Source: Chloroflexota bacterium (GTDB lineage Bacteria; Chloroflexota; Dormibacteria; CF-121). From it: DNA of 40,195 nucleotides. The position numbers and the translations under genes are program-made. The DNA lies in the NCBI GenBank assembly GCA_005889345.1, contig VBFR01000192.1, forward strand, positions 1 to 40,195, in the 5' to 3' direction. Of this stretch, positions 17,133 to 26,273 are shown in pieces. Each line of letters opens with the position of its first letter. Position 1 is the stretch's first letter. Under the pieces are notes generated by a model. That model was not told the DNA's origin. It worked only from the letters and a program-made list of their open reading frames with translations, and did not search any database.

Positions 17133-19569
17133 GCCTGGCGTCCTCTCCAACCGCTTGCTCGCGCTTCAGCACCGCGTCGCGGCTGACCTCGGCCGGCACG
17201 CGCCGCCCGAAGACCTCCACCTCGACCTGGGCTCCCGGCCCGAGCGCGATCGGGAGATAGCTGTAGGCGATGTTGCGCCGGACCGTGAAGCCATACGCGC
17301 AGCTGCGGAGCCGGCCAACGACTGAACCATCGTCGTACACGGCCTCTCCGCCATAAACAGTGAGGTACTCCTGGTCGCCGACCAGCAGGGTGCGCAAGCG
17401 CCGCGTGACGCCCGCCGCCCTGGCGGCCAGCAGCGCGTCCCGGCCGTTGAAATCGCCCTTGTCGAAGCGCACGCAGAACCCAAGTCCGGCCTCCAGGGGA
17501 TTGTCCAGCAGGGTGAGGTCGGTGCCGTAGTAGCGGTAACCCTTCTCCATCCGCAGTGAGTCGAGCGCTCGGTAGCCACCGGGCCGGATGTCAAATCGTC
17601 GCCCGGCCTTCATCAGGTGATCCCAGACCTGGACCGCCAGCCCAGGTTCGACATAAAATTCCCAGCCCAGCTCCCCGACGTAGGTCACCCGCTGGGCGAA
17701 GACGTCGAATCCTTCGATACGGATGTTGCGACACTGCATGAAGGGGAAGCCGTCTTCTGAAACATCGTCATCGGTCAAGGCACCGAGGACCGTGCGGGCC
17801 TGTGGTCCCCACATCCCGATGACGCACAGGTCTTCGGTTGTCTCGCGGATCTCGATGGGCCCGTCCTCCTCGCGCTGCTCTAGCCGCAGCCACCCGAGGT
17901 CACTGTTTACGTATCCGGCCCCCGTGACCAGCCTGAAGCGCTGCGGACCGAGTCGGGTGACGGTGACGTCCCCCGCGATCCCGCCACGGCGGTCGAGCAA
18001 CTGCGTATAGACGACGCTGCCAACCGGTCTATCGATCTGATTCCCTGCGACACGCTCGAGCAGCGAGAGCGCTCCCGGACCATCGAGCTCGATCTTCCCG
18101 AAGGATGTCATGTCGATGATCCCCACGCGTTCGCGAAAGGCGCGATGCTCCTCGGCCTGCAAGGCGAACCATGGTGGCCGGTCCCAGCCGAAACTGCGCT
18201 GGTCCGCTCCCGCGCGCCGCCAGGTTCTGCCCGGCTCGAAGTGCTCGGGCCGTTCCCAACCGTGTTTGGTTCCAAAGACCCCGCCGAGGTCCTGGATCCG
18301 GTGGTGGAGGGCGCTCGTGCGGCGCGGCCGGCCCCACTCGTCGGCGTCGTATGGATAGCGAAGAAAGTAGTAATGGCGGTACGTCTCTTTCGCCAGCTCA
18401 GCGACATAGCGATGATCGCGGTGGACCGGCCCGAAGCGCCAGGGGCGATAGGCATAGAGGTCGAGCTCGCTCTCTCCGGCGGTGATGAGCTCCGTCACCG
18501 ATTTCCCGATCCCGCCGGCGCCGCCGAACCCGTTGAGTGAAAGCCCGGCCGCCATGTACAGCCCACGGACGCCGGGGACCGGCCCCAGCAGAGGGTTGGC
18601 GTCTGGCGTCATGGCGTCGGGATGGCAGACGAGTTTGACGATCCCCGCCTCGCTGATGAAGGGAAAGCGCCGTGCCGCGCCTTGAAGCAGAGGTTCGAAG
18701 CGACGCTGGTCTGGAGGTACCGAGGTCCCGGCATGCTCCCACGGGACGCCGTCGATCCATCGCGCGTTGGGGTTCAGCTCGTAGCCGCCGAGCACCACAC
18801 CTCCCGCCTCGGCTTTTCCGTAGATGAGGTTGTCCGGGTCGCGAAAGCAGGGCATGTCGTGCGGGAGCTCGGCGCCCGCCACCGCACGCAGCGCGGCGTG
18901 CTGGTGATCGACCGGCGTGGAGACGACGAATGCCCCGGCCATGGCGGCCACCTGCGGGGCCCAGATGCCGCACGCAATCACGACCACCTCGGCCTCGATC
19001 CGCCCGGCCTCCGTCTCCACCGTTCGCACCGCCCCCCGCGAGGACAACTCGAGCCCGGTCACCCGGGTGCCCGTCAACACCCTCACTCCGAGTTCGCCTG
19101 CAGCCCGGGCCAGCGCGAAGGTGGCCGTATGGGGATCGAGGGCCCCGTCCCCGGGCACCCAGACCGCGCCAAACAACGACGCCGTGCTGATCGCCGGCAT
19201 CAGCTGCGCCGCCTGCTCGGCCGAGACCAGCTCGACGTCAAGCCCGATCGCTCGAGCACGGCTCACGCCCCGTTGCTGCTCGAGCAGTTGCTCGCGGCTG
19301 GAGGCAAAGCGCAGGCTGCCCACCTTCTCAAAGATGCCCAGCCGGTGGTACAGCTCGATGCTGTAGCGGCGGAACCGCATCATCGTCGGGGAGGGGTTGA
19401 ACTGGGTGACCAGTCCCGCCGCGTGACAGGTTGAGCCGCTGGTCAGCTCGGCCTTCTCAACGAGGACCGTGTCTTTCCATCCAGCCTGCGCCAGGTGATA
19501 GGCGACGCTGGTGCCGGTGATGCCGCCCCCAATGACGACGGCGCGCGCACGGCTCGGTAGCTGAGTCAT
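17119..19569 (-). CDS. Dimethylglycine/sarcosine dehydrogenase-like protein A (FAD + GcvT)
   Basis: An 816-residue DAO-GcvT fusion, the most canonical of the three paralogues. The FAD fold begins with AVVIGGGITGTSVAYHL (10-26). TSGSTCHAAGL matches the covalent flavin-histidine motif of mitochondrial DMGDH (here about H49). The middle part carries the FAO_M-type WGRPRRTSALHHR region. The GcvT domain shows QLLDRRGGIAGDVTVTRL with the catalytic aspartate. It is expected to oxidise dimethylglycine or sarcosine and hand the methylene to tetrahydrofolate, with electrons to ETF. It follows an APC permease and overlaps the kinase-like gene, fitting an uptake-and-degradation operon. Confidence 0.87.
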   Translation of the reverse strand: MTQLPSRARAVVIGGGITGTSVAYHLAQAGWKDTVLVEKAELTSGSTCHAAGLVTQFNPSPTMMRFRRYSIELYHRLGIFEKVGSLRFASSREQLLEQQRGVSRARAIGLDVELVSAEQAAQLMPAISTASLFGAVWVPGDGALDPHTATFALARAAGELGVRVLTGTRVTGLELSSRGAVRTVETEAGRIEAEVVVIACGIWAPQVAAMAGAFVVSTPVDHQHAALRAVAGAELPHDMPCFRDPDNLIYGKAEAGGVVLGGYELNPNARWIDGVPWEHAGTSVPPDQRRFEPLLQGAARRFPFISEAGIVKLVCHPDAMTPDANPLLGPVPGVRGLYMAAGLSLNGFGGAGGIGKSVTELITAGESELDLYAYRPWRFGPVHRDHRYVAELAKETYRHYYFLRYPYDADEWGRPRRTSALHHRIQDLGGVFGTKHGWERPEHFEPGRTWRRAGADQRSFGWDRPPWFALQAEEHRAFRERVGIIDMTSFGKIELDGPGALSLLERVAGNQIDRPVGSVVYTQLLDRRGGIAGDVTVTRLGPQRFRLVTGAGYVNSDLGWLRLEQREEDGPIEIRETTEDLCVIGMWGPQARTVLGALTDDDVSEDGFPFMQCRNIRIEGFDVFAQRVTYVGELGWEFYVEPGLAVQVWDHLMKAGRRFDIRPGGYRALDSLRMEKGYRYYGTDLTLLDNPLEAGLGFCVRFDKGDFNGRDALLAARAAGVTRRLRTLLVGDQEYLTVYGGEAVYDDGSVVGRLRSCAYGFTVRRNIAYSYLPIALGPGAQVEVEVFGRRVPAEVSRDAVLKREQAVGEDARHAAS

Positions 19570-19598
19570 GCGCGCGCCGCTCCGGTCAGAACGAACGA

Positions 19599-21242
19599 CT
19601 ACTCAACGGGGATCTCCTGATGGATGCGAGCCAGGTCGATGCCCTGGCGCTTGCGCACCACGCGGGCGACGACGTAGATGACGACGGCCGCCAGGTAGGT
19701 CACGAGGAAGTAGATCGGCGACGAGGCGTTCAGCGAAAACGCGGTGCCGTAGACGGCGTTGAACGACCACTCGGCGAGCATGAACACCAGGAAGATGGCG
19801 CTCACCACGCCGGTGATGGTGATCACCGGGATACCGGCGATCCTGAAGCGGGCGATCGGCGAGTTCTCGAAGATGTCCTTCCTTCGCCACGGCATGATGG
19901 CCGCCGCGACGACGGTCCCCAGGAACGTGATCGCGATCACGCCCGTCGCCCACAGGAAGATGCCCTGGAAGTTCGGCCGGTACGCCCAGATGGCGCTGAC
20001 CACGAGTGATGGCACGATCATGAGGATCAGCGAGCCATAGGGGACGCGCCGCTTGGCCGAAATGTTCGCGGCCCACTCCGGCAGCACCCGGTCGAAGGCC
20101 GCGGCGAAGATGACCCGGGTCGAAGACAGGAAGAGCGTTCCGGCCCAGCCGAAGAACCAGAGACCCATGACGGCGATCAAGAGCGCTTGGAACAGATGGT
20201 TACCGACCAGCCAGCCGGCGAACATGACCGGGTAAGGCCAGATCGGGATCGGCGGCGCCGCCCCGCCCACCAACGAGTTCCAGTATGCCCCGTTTGCCGC
20301 GTTGTAGAAGTCCCACCCGATGGTCTTGACGATCAGCAGGATGACGACGGCAACCAGCGCGACGGTCACCCACAACCCCCAGAACATGGCGTTAAAGACC
20401 TTGCGGTACTCCTTGGCGCCACGAACCTCGCCGTAAAGGGTCGCGCCCCAGACCGGCCAGAGCAAGTAGAAGGCGAGGAAGGGAAGGAGAAGGAAGGTCG
20501 CCCCGATCCCAAAGCTGCCGAAACTGATGCCGCCAGCGCCGGCTTTGGCGCCCACCGCGAGGGTGTTCGCGTAGGCATCGCCAGAAGCGCCGAAGAGCGA
20601 GGCGGCCTCAGTATTGAAGGCCTTCACGAACGCATCGTGGCTGGAGAAGAGCAGCAAGCCGGCCATGACCACGAGACCCGCCAACCCGAGCCAGAAGCAG
20701 AACTTCTGGATCTTCGCGTAGGTTTCCATGCCCATGGTGATGACCAGGCTGACGAAGGCGAGCACGATTAGGCAGCTGACGAAGACTCCCGTCCCGCTGC
20801 CGAAGAAGGTGGCGACCCCGGTCCAACCGATCGTGTAGGCCAGCGGAGCGAAGAACTGCACGACCAGGATGTTCGCGTAGATAGGCGTCCACAACCACAG
20901 CGTGAACCACCAGCCGGTGATCGCCAGCACGAAGCCTGCGCCACCGCCCAGGATGCGGCTCTGCCAGGCGTAGTCGCCGCCTGCGCGCGGCATGGCGCTG
21001 ACGAGTTGCGCGTAGGTGATGACCAGAAACGTCGTGAGCACGCCAGTGATGAGCACGGCAAGGAGCAACTGGCCTTTTGGAATCGCGTAGGCGAAGGACA
21101 TGCCGTAGAGGCCGAGCGTAATCAGGTTGACGGACCAAAATGAATACAGGAAGGCGTCGAATGTCGACCAGGCTTTGACGAGCCCGGTGGCGTTCCGCAA
21201 GAACAGCGTTTGCCTTGGTGGACTCGCTGTCGTTGTCGCCAT
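19599..21242 (-). CDS. APC-superfamily amino acid/amine permease
   Basis: A 547-residue integral membrane protein with about twelve hydrophobic segments. The N-terminal part has LSAMPRAGGDYAWQSRILGG-like helix-3 features (observed VSAMPRAGGDYAWQ), diagnostic of the APC amino acid-polyamine-organocation family. The start ATG at 21242 has GGAGGT five bases upstream. The substrate is not evident; its position ahead of oxidase A suggests an N-methylated amino acid or amine. It is 30 bp upstream of oxidase A and probably cotranscribed. Confidence 0.85.
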   Translation of the reverse strand: MATTTASPPRQTLFLRNATGLVKAWSTFDAFLYSFWSVNLITLGLYGMSFAYAIPKGQLLLAVLITGVLTTFLVITYAQLVSAMPRAGGDYAWQSRILGGGAGFVLAITGWWFTLWLWTPIYANILVVQFFAPLAYTIGWTGVATFFGSGTGVFVSCLIVLAFVSLVITMGMETYAKIQKFCFWLGLAGLVVMAGLLLFSSHDAFVKAFNTEAASLFGASGDAYANTLAVGAKAGAGGISFGSFGIGATFLLLPFLAFYLLWPVWGATLYGEVRGAKEYRKVFNAMFWGLWVTVALVAVVILLIVKTIGWDFYNAANGAYWNSLVGGAAPPIPIWPYPVMFAGWLVGNHLFQALLIAVMGLWFFGWAGTLFLSSTRVIFAAAFDRVLPEWAANISAKRRVPYGSLILMIVPSLVVSAIWAYRPNFQGIFLWATGVIAITFLGTVVAAAIMPWRRKDIFENSPIARFRIAGIPVITITGVVSAIFLVFMLAEWSFNAVYGTAFSLNASSPIYFLVTYLAAVVIYVVARVVRKRQGIDLARIHQEIPVE

Positions 21243-21263
21243 GTTTACCTCCGAATGATTAGT

Positions 21264-21295
21264 GTCGAACGTTATCAATGACGTGGTCGAGCGTT
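21264..21295 (-). repeat. Tandem imperfect repeats upstream of the permease gene
   Basis: GTCGAACGTT (21264-21273) and GTCGAGCGTT (21286-21295), given on the plus strand, differ at one base and have a 22-bp period, two helical turns. They occupy the 75-bp gap between the phosphoesterase stop and the permease start, so they may bind a regulator on one DNA face. The protein is unknown. Confidence 0.4.
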
Positions 21296-21317
21296 TGGTG
21301 CTTTAGCCTTTCACCTC

Positions 21318-22250
21318 CTAGCCGTTGACCAGTTGGTAATTCTTGATGCCCTTCTTCGGATCGAGCTCGATGATCGATGAAAGGAGCATGCCTTCTTCGT
21401 ACGCGCTGCCGGGGTTGATGGAGAGCGTCTTGCCGAGCCGGGTGATTCCCTTGCCTTCATGGATGTGACCGTGCAGTGAGAGCATCGGCTGGTATTTGTC
21501 AATCGCTTCGCGCACGGCCTTGGAGCCGACGTGTCGAAGCGCCCGGCCCCCGTGCAATGGCCGCAGATTCTCATCCAGCGCCGGCGCTTCGTCGAGGGCG
21601 GTGCCGAACGGCGGCGGATGAAAATTGAAGATGGCCCGGCTCATGTCCTTGACGTCGCGGAGCATCGGCTCCATCCGTTTGGTCAGCTCCTCTTCCGGCG
21701 CCTCGCGATAGGTGTGCCACGGCGTCGGGTTGGCCCAGCCGGAGGAGATCATCTCGTAGCCGCCGATGTCGATCACCTTGCCCTCGGCCAGCTCAACGCG
21801 ACTGGCGTTGGCGATCACCTCGTCGATCTCGATCTCGTCGTCGTTGCCCGGCGCTACGAAGACGCGGACCTTGCTGTCTTTCAGCTTCTCCTCGGCCATT
21901 TGCATCCAGCGCTCGACCGTCTTGCACATCTGCTCGGTGAACAGGGTCTGGACCTTCGCCGGGTCTTTCTCGAGCTCGGCAACCTGCGCGGAGGTCATCC
22001 GCACCGGGTAATAGCCCTTGCGCTGCACCTGGCTCTCGACTTCGGCGACCTGGTCGCGGCCGACCCGCTGCGAGACGCCCGACAGCGTCAGCTCGTAGCT
22101 ATCGCCGTCTTCGACGATCGGGATCATTGCCTTGCCGGTCATGTCACCCCCGCAGATCAAGACGTCGGCGTTGTAGAACTTCGCTGCGTTGATGAACTTC
22201 CGCCAGCAGACTTCGGATCCGTGCAGGTCGGTGGCGTAAAAAACTCTCAC
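21318..22250 (-). CDS. Calcineurin-like metallophosphoesterase
   Basis: A 310-residue protein with the dinuclear-metal phosphoesterase motifs in order: YATDLHGS (about 5-12), CGGDMTG, APGNDDEIE and HGHIHEG near the C-terminus. The core is interrupted by a helical insertion of about 80 residues between the second and third motifs. It has no signal peptide, so it is cytoplasmic. The start is a GTG at 22250 preceded by AGGAGGAAAGA. The substrate is unknown; release of choline from a phosphorylated form is a possible but untested link with the amine genes. It lies directly after the GntR gene. Confidence 0.8.
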   Translation of the reverse strand: MRVFYATDLHGSEVCWRKFINAAKFYNADVLICGGDMTGKAMIPIVEDGDSYELTLSGVSQRVGRDQVAEVESQVQRKGYYPVRMTSAQVAELEKDPAKVQTLFTEQMCKTVERWMQMAEEKLKDSKVRVFVAPGNDDEIEIDEVIANASRVELAEGKVIDIGGYEMISSGWANPTPWHTYREAPEEELTKRMEPMLRDVKDMSRAIFNFHPPPFGTALDEAPALDENLRPLHGGRALRHVGSKAVREAIDKYQPMLSLHGHIHEGKGITRLGKTLSINPGSAYEEGMLLSSIIELDPKKGIKNYQLVNG

Positions 22251-22259
22251 TCTTTCCTC

Positions 22260-22904
22260 CTAAAGAACCTTGCGAATGGCGTGCTCGAAGCCCGCGACGT
22301 GTTGGCGCATGACCGATTCCGCCTTCGCCGGGTCGCGCGAAACGATCGCGTCGAGGAGCTGGCGGTGCTCCTCGACCGCTTCCTTCAGCCGGACGCCACG
22401 GTCGAGGCCGAGAAACCAGATGCGCAGACTCAGGTTGAAACTCTCCTCCAGCATTGCCTGCAGGAAGGCATTACGCGTCGCCTGGTAGACGAGCCGGTGG
22501 ATGTGCTGATCGAGCCGCATAAAGTTGTGCACGTCCGCCTCGTCGATGGTGCGGAGCTCGCTCATCAGGGCTTCCATTTGTGCGCGGTCGCGGGCGGTTG
22601 CCCGCTCCGTGGCGAGCCGCGCCGCATACCCTTCCAGCTCGGTGCGGACCTCGGTCAGTCGGTGGAGGTCGGTCAGATTGATGTCGGAGACGAACGTCCC
22701 GCGGTGCGGCACGAACGTGACCAGGTTCTCGTGCGCCAGCCGCTGGAGGGCCTCCCGGATCGGCGTCCGGCCCAAACCCAACTCCTGGCGGAGCCGCACT
22801 TCCTCGATGACCGAACCCGGGGCGAGCCGGAGGGTGACGATCTGGTCACGGATCAGGAGGTAGGCGCGCTCACCCTGGGAGCGCGCCGAGGCGCTCTGCA
22901 GCAC
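22260..22904 (-). CDS. GntR-family transcriptional regulator (FCD type)
   Basis: A winged-helix N-terminal domain with SVIEEVRLRQELGLGRTP and IREALQRLAHENLV is followed by an all-helical FCD ligand-binding domain. The metal-binding histidines of FCD domains are plausible in RLDQHIHRLVYQ and EEHRQLLDA and in RQHVAGFEH. Such regulators usually repress a catabolic operon until a small carboxylate binds. It is first in the minus-strand run and only 10 bp before the phosphoesterase, so it probably controls this run. The start is uncertain: GTG at 22904 gives 214 residues, a CTG at 22916 sits closer to the GAGGAGGGG ribosome-binding site, and the frame is open to 23054. Confidence 0.83.
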   Translation of the reverse strand: MLQSASARSQGERAYLLIRDQIVTLRLAPGSVIEEVRLRQELGLGRTPIREALQRLAHENLVTFVPHRGTFVSDINLTDLHRLTEVRTELEGYAARLATERATARDRAQMEALMSELRTIDEADVHNFMRLDQHIHRLVYQATRNAFLQAMLEESFNLSLRIWFLGLDRGVRLKEAVEEHRQLLDAIVSRDPAKAESVMRQHVAGFEHAIRKVL

Positions 22905-23143
22905 GACCGTGTGCAGCGTCCCCTCCTCGCTGTTCCGGTGCGATCGACGAGCCGCGGTCAGCCCGCTCGCCAACGTCCCTCCCCGTATATCGGCCGTACA
23001 CGAGCGATATATCGGCCTGCAACGAACGCTAGCACCCCGGCGGTATGGCGTCAATCGTTTCGTTTCGTCGCCGTCGTCGGTCCGTCACGGGCCCCGTAAG
23101 GCTGCAAGGTTGGGCGAAAGTTCGCGGCTGTTCAATCTGGTAG
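22905..23143. promoter_or_regulatory. Divergent intergenic region between gntR and the tad genes
   Basis: About 239 bp without a convincing gene. It contains the tandem TATATCGGCC repeats annotated separately. No strong sigma70 promoter could be chosen for either side, and the tad side shows no clear Shine-Dalgarno before the ATG at 23144. Confidence 0.5.
22986..23017. repeat. Tandem TATATCGGCC operator candidate for GntR
   Basis: TATATCGGCC occurs at 22986-22995 and again at 23008-23017, an exact 10-bp repeat with a 22-bp period. The second copy lies within the perfect palindrome CGATATATCG (23005-23014). The AT-rich core stands out in otherwise GC-rich DNA just upstream of gntR, which fits an autoregulatory operator or a promoter. 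Confidence 0.5.
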
Positions 23144-23698
23144 ATGGCACGCCACGTCCTGTTCCCTCGGCGGCGGGCTCAGGGGCAGCACGCCCAGTCG
23201 ATGGTTGAGTTCGCCCTGATCGCCCCCTTCCTGTTCTTCGTGATGTTTCTGCTGATCGACTTCGGCCGCCTCGTCTACACGTACGCGGCCGTGTCCTGGT
23301 CCGCTCGGGAGGCTGCCCGGGTGGTATCGATGCAGCCCCAGGCTGACAGCGATTGCCTGGCGCTGAGCATCGCGGAATCGACGGCCCAGGGCTTTATCCT
23401 TCGTCCGGACGAGAACTCTGTCGTAAACAACTCCGATCCCAACGGCACCGGAACCCCCAATGCGGATCCGCGGCCGCCCGCGGGTATGGGGAAGATCTAC
23501 ATCTGGCCCGCCGTGGCGACGGCCGCGCCCGCTGATGCCCCCGCCAATTGCAGCGGGTCGCCCCGCGCGATCTCGCCCACGGTCCAGGATGTCGCGGTGC
23601 AAATCAAGTACACCTTCCTTCCACTGATGCCGTTGATCAGCAACATCATCCCGCCGATCACGATCACATCGATCAGCGTGGTGCACACGGAGTACTGA
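23144..23698 (+). CDS. TadE-family pseudopilin-like protein
   Basis: A 184-residue protein with a short basic N-terminus, then AQSMVEFALIAPFLFFVMFL, the TadE-type hydrophobic helix with the glutamate at position +5 of the processing-site region. A second motif, YTYAAVSWSAREAARV, follows. Tad pili use TadE and TadF as minor pseudopilins processed by a TadV-type prepilin peptidase. No tad ATPase or prepilin peptidase lies in this window, so it may belong to a distant assembly locus. Two bases separate it from the next gene. Confidence 0.82.
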   Translation: MARHVLFPRRRAQGQHAQSMVEFALIAPFLFFVMFLLIDFGRLVYTYAAVSWSAREAARVVSMQPQADSDCLALSIAESTAQGFILRPDENSVVNNSDPNGTGTPNADPRPPAGMGKIYIWPAVATAAPADAPANCSGSPRAISPTVQDVAVQIKYTFLPLMPLISNIIPPITITSISVVHTEY

Positions 23699-23699
23699 C

Positions 23700-26273
23700 A
23701 TGGGTTGGATACGCGGACACCGGATCGATCATCCTGGGCAGCGGCGCGGCCAGGCGATGGTGATTTTCGCGTTGATCTTCGTGGTCCTGGTGGGCTTCGC
23801 CGGCCTGTCGCTCGATGCCACTCACCTCTACCTGGTCCAGCACACGGCTCAGAAAGCGGCCGACGCTGCGGCGCTCGCCGCCGGTAAACGTCTTGCCGGC
23901 GCGACGCAGCAGTCTCCCGTCCCGAACTCAAACGACCTCGCCGCCGTCGCGGCGCATGATTTTGCCGGCGCGGACGGCTTTATCACGACGCGAAGCACGG
24001 CGTGCGACACCACCGTCACCAGTGGAAGCCTGACCCGCTTTACGACCTGGTGGTACGACACCGCGGGGGTCAGCTGCGGCGCGAGCTCGGGTTTCAACAC
24101 AGCGGTCGAGATCGCCGTGCCGCCGTTCAGCTTGACACCGCACTGCCAGACCACGCCCTACAACTGCATGCAGGTCATGGTCCGCTCGAATGTCCAGAAC
24201 TTCCTTGTCGGCACGCTGGGGATTCCGACCACGATGGTCACGGCATCCGCGACCGTCTACGCGCAGCCGACCGGTACCAGCTATGACTACCCGTTCCCCG
24301 TGGCGCTCTACCTCTACGAACCGGCGGTGACGAGCATGCTCTTGTGCCCCGCCGGACAGCAGTGCTTCGACCGGACCAAGGTTCCGGCAAGGACACTGAT
24401 GAGCTGCAGCAGCGCCGGCGCCAACTGCCCAACATACTGGGCGCGGCCCGAGGCGTCGAGCATCATCGTCGGCGTGGATGGCACCACACTCAATCCACCG
24501 CAGGACGTCGTGGCCGTGGAGTCGAACGGTGACACCGTGATGCAGGGTGCCCTGGGCGATCAGTACTGCGATCCCTACGGCGTCGGGGTGACCGGTTGCA
24601 CGCTCGGAGCAGCGATCGGCAGCAAGGGTTACGCCATTGCGCCTGGTGCGATCGCGTACTGCGCGACCGTCGGTGGCGCCGGCACGCGGCTCCCCATCCC
24701 CTGCATTGCCGCCGGACCAGGCGGCACACCAACCACGCCGATCTACGGCAACGAGACGACGTTTGCCAGCCATACCTGGACGCCCCGCGTCGACCTGACC
24801 GGCCTGAGGACCTGCGGATCGCTGCTCTTGAACGGCGGTACCGTGGCCAGCGGGCTGTCGAGCCCGACGTGCGCGCCCCCGGCCGCCGAGCCCTACGCCG
24901 TCTTGCCGGGGATTTACGACTGGATCGTCATCAATCACGGGCAGTACACCTTCGAGCCCGGCATCTATGACATCACCGGGGTCGCCCGAGTCAACAGGAA
25001 CGCCAGCGGTTTCGCCGACGGCATCGATCACAGCCGCGAGACCGCGACCGACTGGGACCTGTGTACGACCGCGGCGGGTAGCGTTACGGCTTGCAACGGC
25101 GTCGGCGCCCAGCCGCTGCTGACCGCCGGCGTCTGGTTCGGGCACGGCAGTCTGAGCTACACGGCATCCGTCACGACCACCTACGGCACCTGCACCGCCG
25201 GCACGGTGATGACGGGCGGCGGTGGCGACAACACCGTGGTCAGCGCGCATGGAGTGGTCTTCCGCTTCGAGAGCGGCTCGAAGGGCTATGTCTCGACGGC
25301 GGAAGTGTCGTCCGTCGGCATGACCTCACCGGGCCTCGGCCAGATGCGGGCGGTGGGCGGCGCGCCGCTGCTCTTCGACATGGAGAACAACAACTTCATC
25401 CACATCGATGCCAGCGCGGCTCGGGCGCCGGCTTCACCTCAGCTGAACCAGTATTCGGGCATCATCTACCAGATGTGGAACGCGACCGCCGGCGGTGTTG
25501 AAGTCAACCCCGGCTTCCCAACCAACTTCGACGGCGAGGGCGGCGGCACCTACAACAACGCCGTCGTCGGCCAGGTCTACGCCTACAGCTACACGCACTT
25601 CGGCAGCATCGGGGCCTTCGACTTCAGCAACGGCACCGGTGGCGCCGCCACTCCGTCGGTCGTTACCAGCGGCAACCTGGAGAACTCGATCCTGGTCAGC
25701 TCAGTCCTCGTCGCCGCGAGCGGGACCAACGAGTCGCTGGTCGTGAAATACACCGATGAGTGGGCGCTGGACGCTTACGACGCGTACATCAAGATCAATG
25801 CCAACAGCCCGGTCTACTTCTCGGACGGGATCTGGAGTCCTCGTCCCGGTCTCGGTGCAACCCTGCCCCCCAACGGGGCCGGAAACATTCCCAGTGACGT
25901 GAACCCCCGAGTTCCGAGCGGCGGCGCGCCATCGCCCTACACCGGCGGTCCCGACACGGCGGGAAACCCCGACTGGACGATGCATTACAACACCGCCAGC
26001 ATCTATGGTCCCGCCGACGGCAGCAGCTTCCGGATTCAGGGCAACTGGACCTGGGGCCACCAGCGAGACATCCTAGGCAGCGTGACCGGAAACAACAACG
26101 CCACACTGACCTACACCTTCCCGGTGCCCGCCGGCCAGACGGTCACGATCAGCATGTTCATGACCGACGGTGATCGGTGTGGCGACTATGTGACGGCGAC
26201 CTGGACCTTCAACAATATTGGAACGCCGGCCCCGGGCGTGCAAGTGGTGGGCGCGGTGCGGCTCGAGCAATGA
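23700..26273 (+). CDS. Large TadG-like pilus-associated protein
   Basis: An 857-residue protein. A basic leader is followed by GQAMVIFALIFVVLVGFAGL, a TadE/TadG-type transmembrane helix, then YLVQHTAQKAADAAALAAGK, a hallmark of TadG N-termini. The remaining 750 or so residues are an exported region rich in Gly, Thr, Asn and aromatic residues with many cysteines, suggesting a disulfide-bonded beta-rich structure. No von Willebrand domain motif (DxSxS) was recognised, unlike many TadG proteins. It may form a tip or surface adhesin of a Tad pilus. Its stop overlaps the next gene (ATGA). Confidence 0.75.
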   Translation: MGWIRGHRIDHPGQRRGQAMVIFALIFVVLVGFAGLSLDATHLYLVQHTAQKAADAAALAAGKRLAGATQQSPVPNSNDLAAVAAHDFAGADGFITTRSTACDTTVTSGSLTRFTTWWYDTAGVSCGASSGFNTAVEIAVPPFSLTPHCQTTPYNCMQVMVRSNVQNFLVGTLGIPTTMVTASATVYAQPTGTSYDYPFPVALYLYEPAVTSMLLCPAGQQCFDRTKVPARTLMSCSSAGANCPTYWARPEASSIIVGVDGTTLNPPQDVVAVESNGDTVMQGALGDQYCDPYGVGVTGCTLGAAIGSKGYAIAPGAIAYCATVGGAGTRLPIPCIAAGPGGTPTTPIYGNETTFASHTWTPRVDLTGLRTCGSLLLNGGTVASGLSSPTCAPPAAEPYAVLPGIYDWIVINHGQYTFEPGIYDITGVARVNRNASGFADGIDHSRETATDWDLCTTAAGSVTACNGVGAQPLLTAGVWFGHGSLSYTASVTTTYGTCTAGTVMTGGGGDNTVVSAHGVVFRFESGSKGYVSTAEVSSVGMTSPGLGQMRAVGGAPLLFDMENNNFIHIDASAARAPASPQLNQYSGIIYQMWNATAGGVEVNPGFPTNFDGEGGGTYNNAVVGQVYAYSYTHFGSIGAFDFSNGTGGAATPSVVTSGNLENSILVSSVLVAASGTNESLVVKYTDEWALDAYDAYIKINANSPVYFSDGIWSPRPGLGATLPPNGAGNIPSDVNPRVPSGGAPSPYTGGPDTAGNPDWTMHYNTASIYGPADGSSFRIQGNWTWGHQRDILGSVTGNNNATLTYTFPVPAGQTVTISMFMTDGDRCGDYVTATWTFNNIGTPAPGVQVVGAVRLEQ

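Noticed and set aside
22905-23143. CRISPR-like or attachment-site repeat
   Set aside because: Only two 10-bp copies with operator geometry; no spacers, cas genes, integrase or tRNA nearby.
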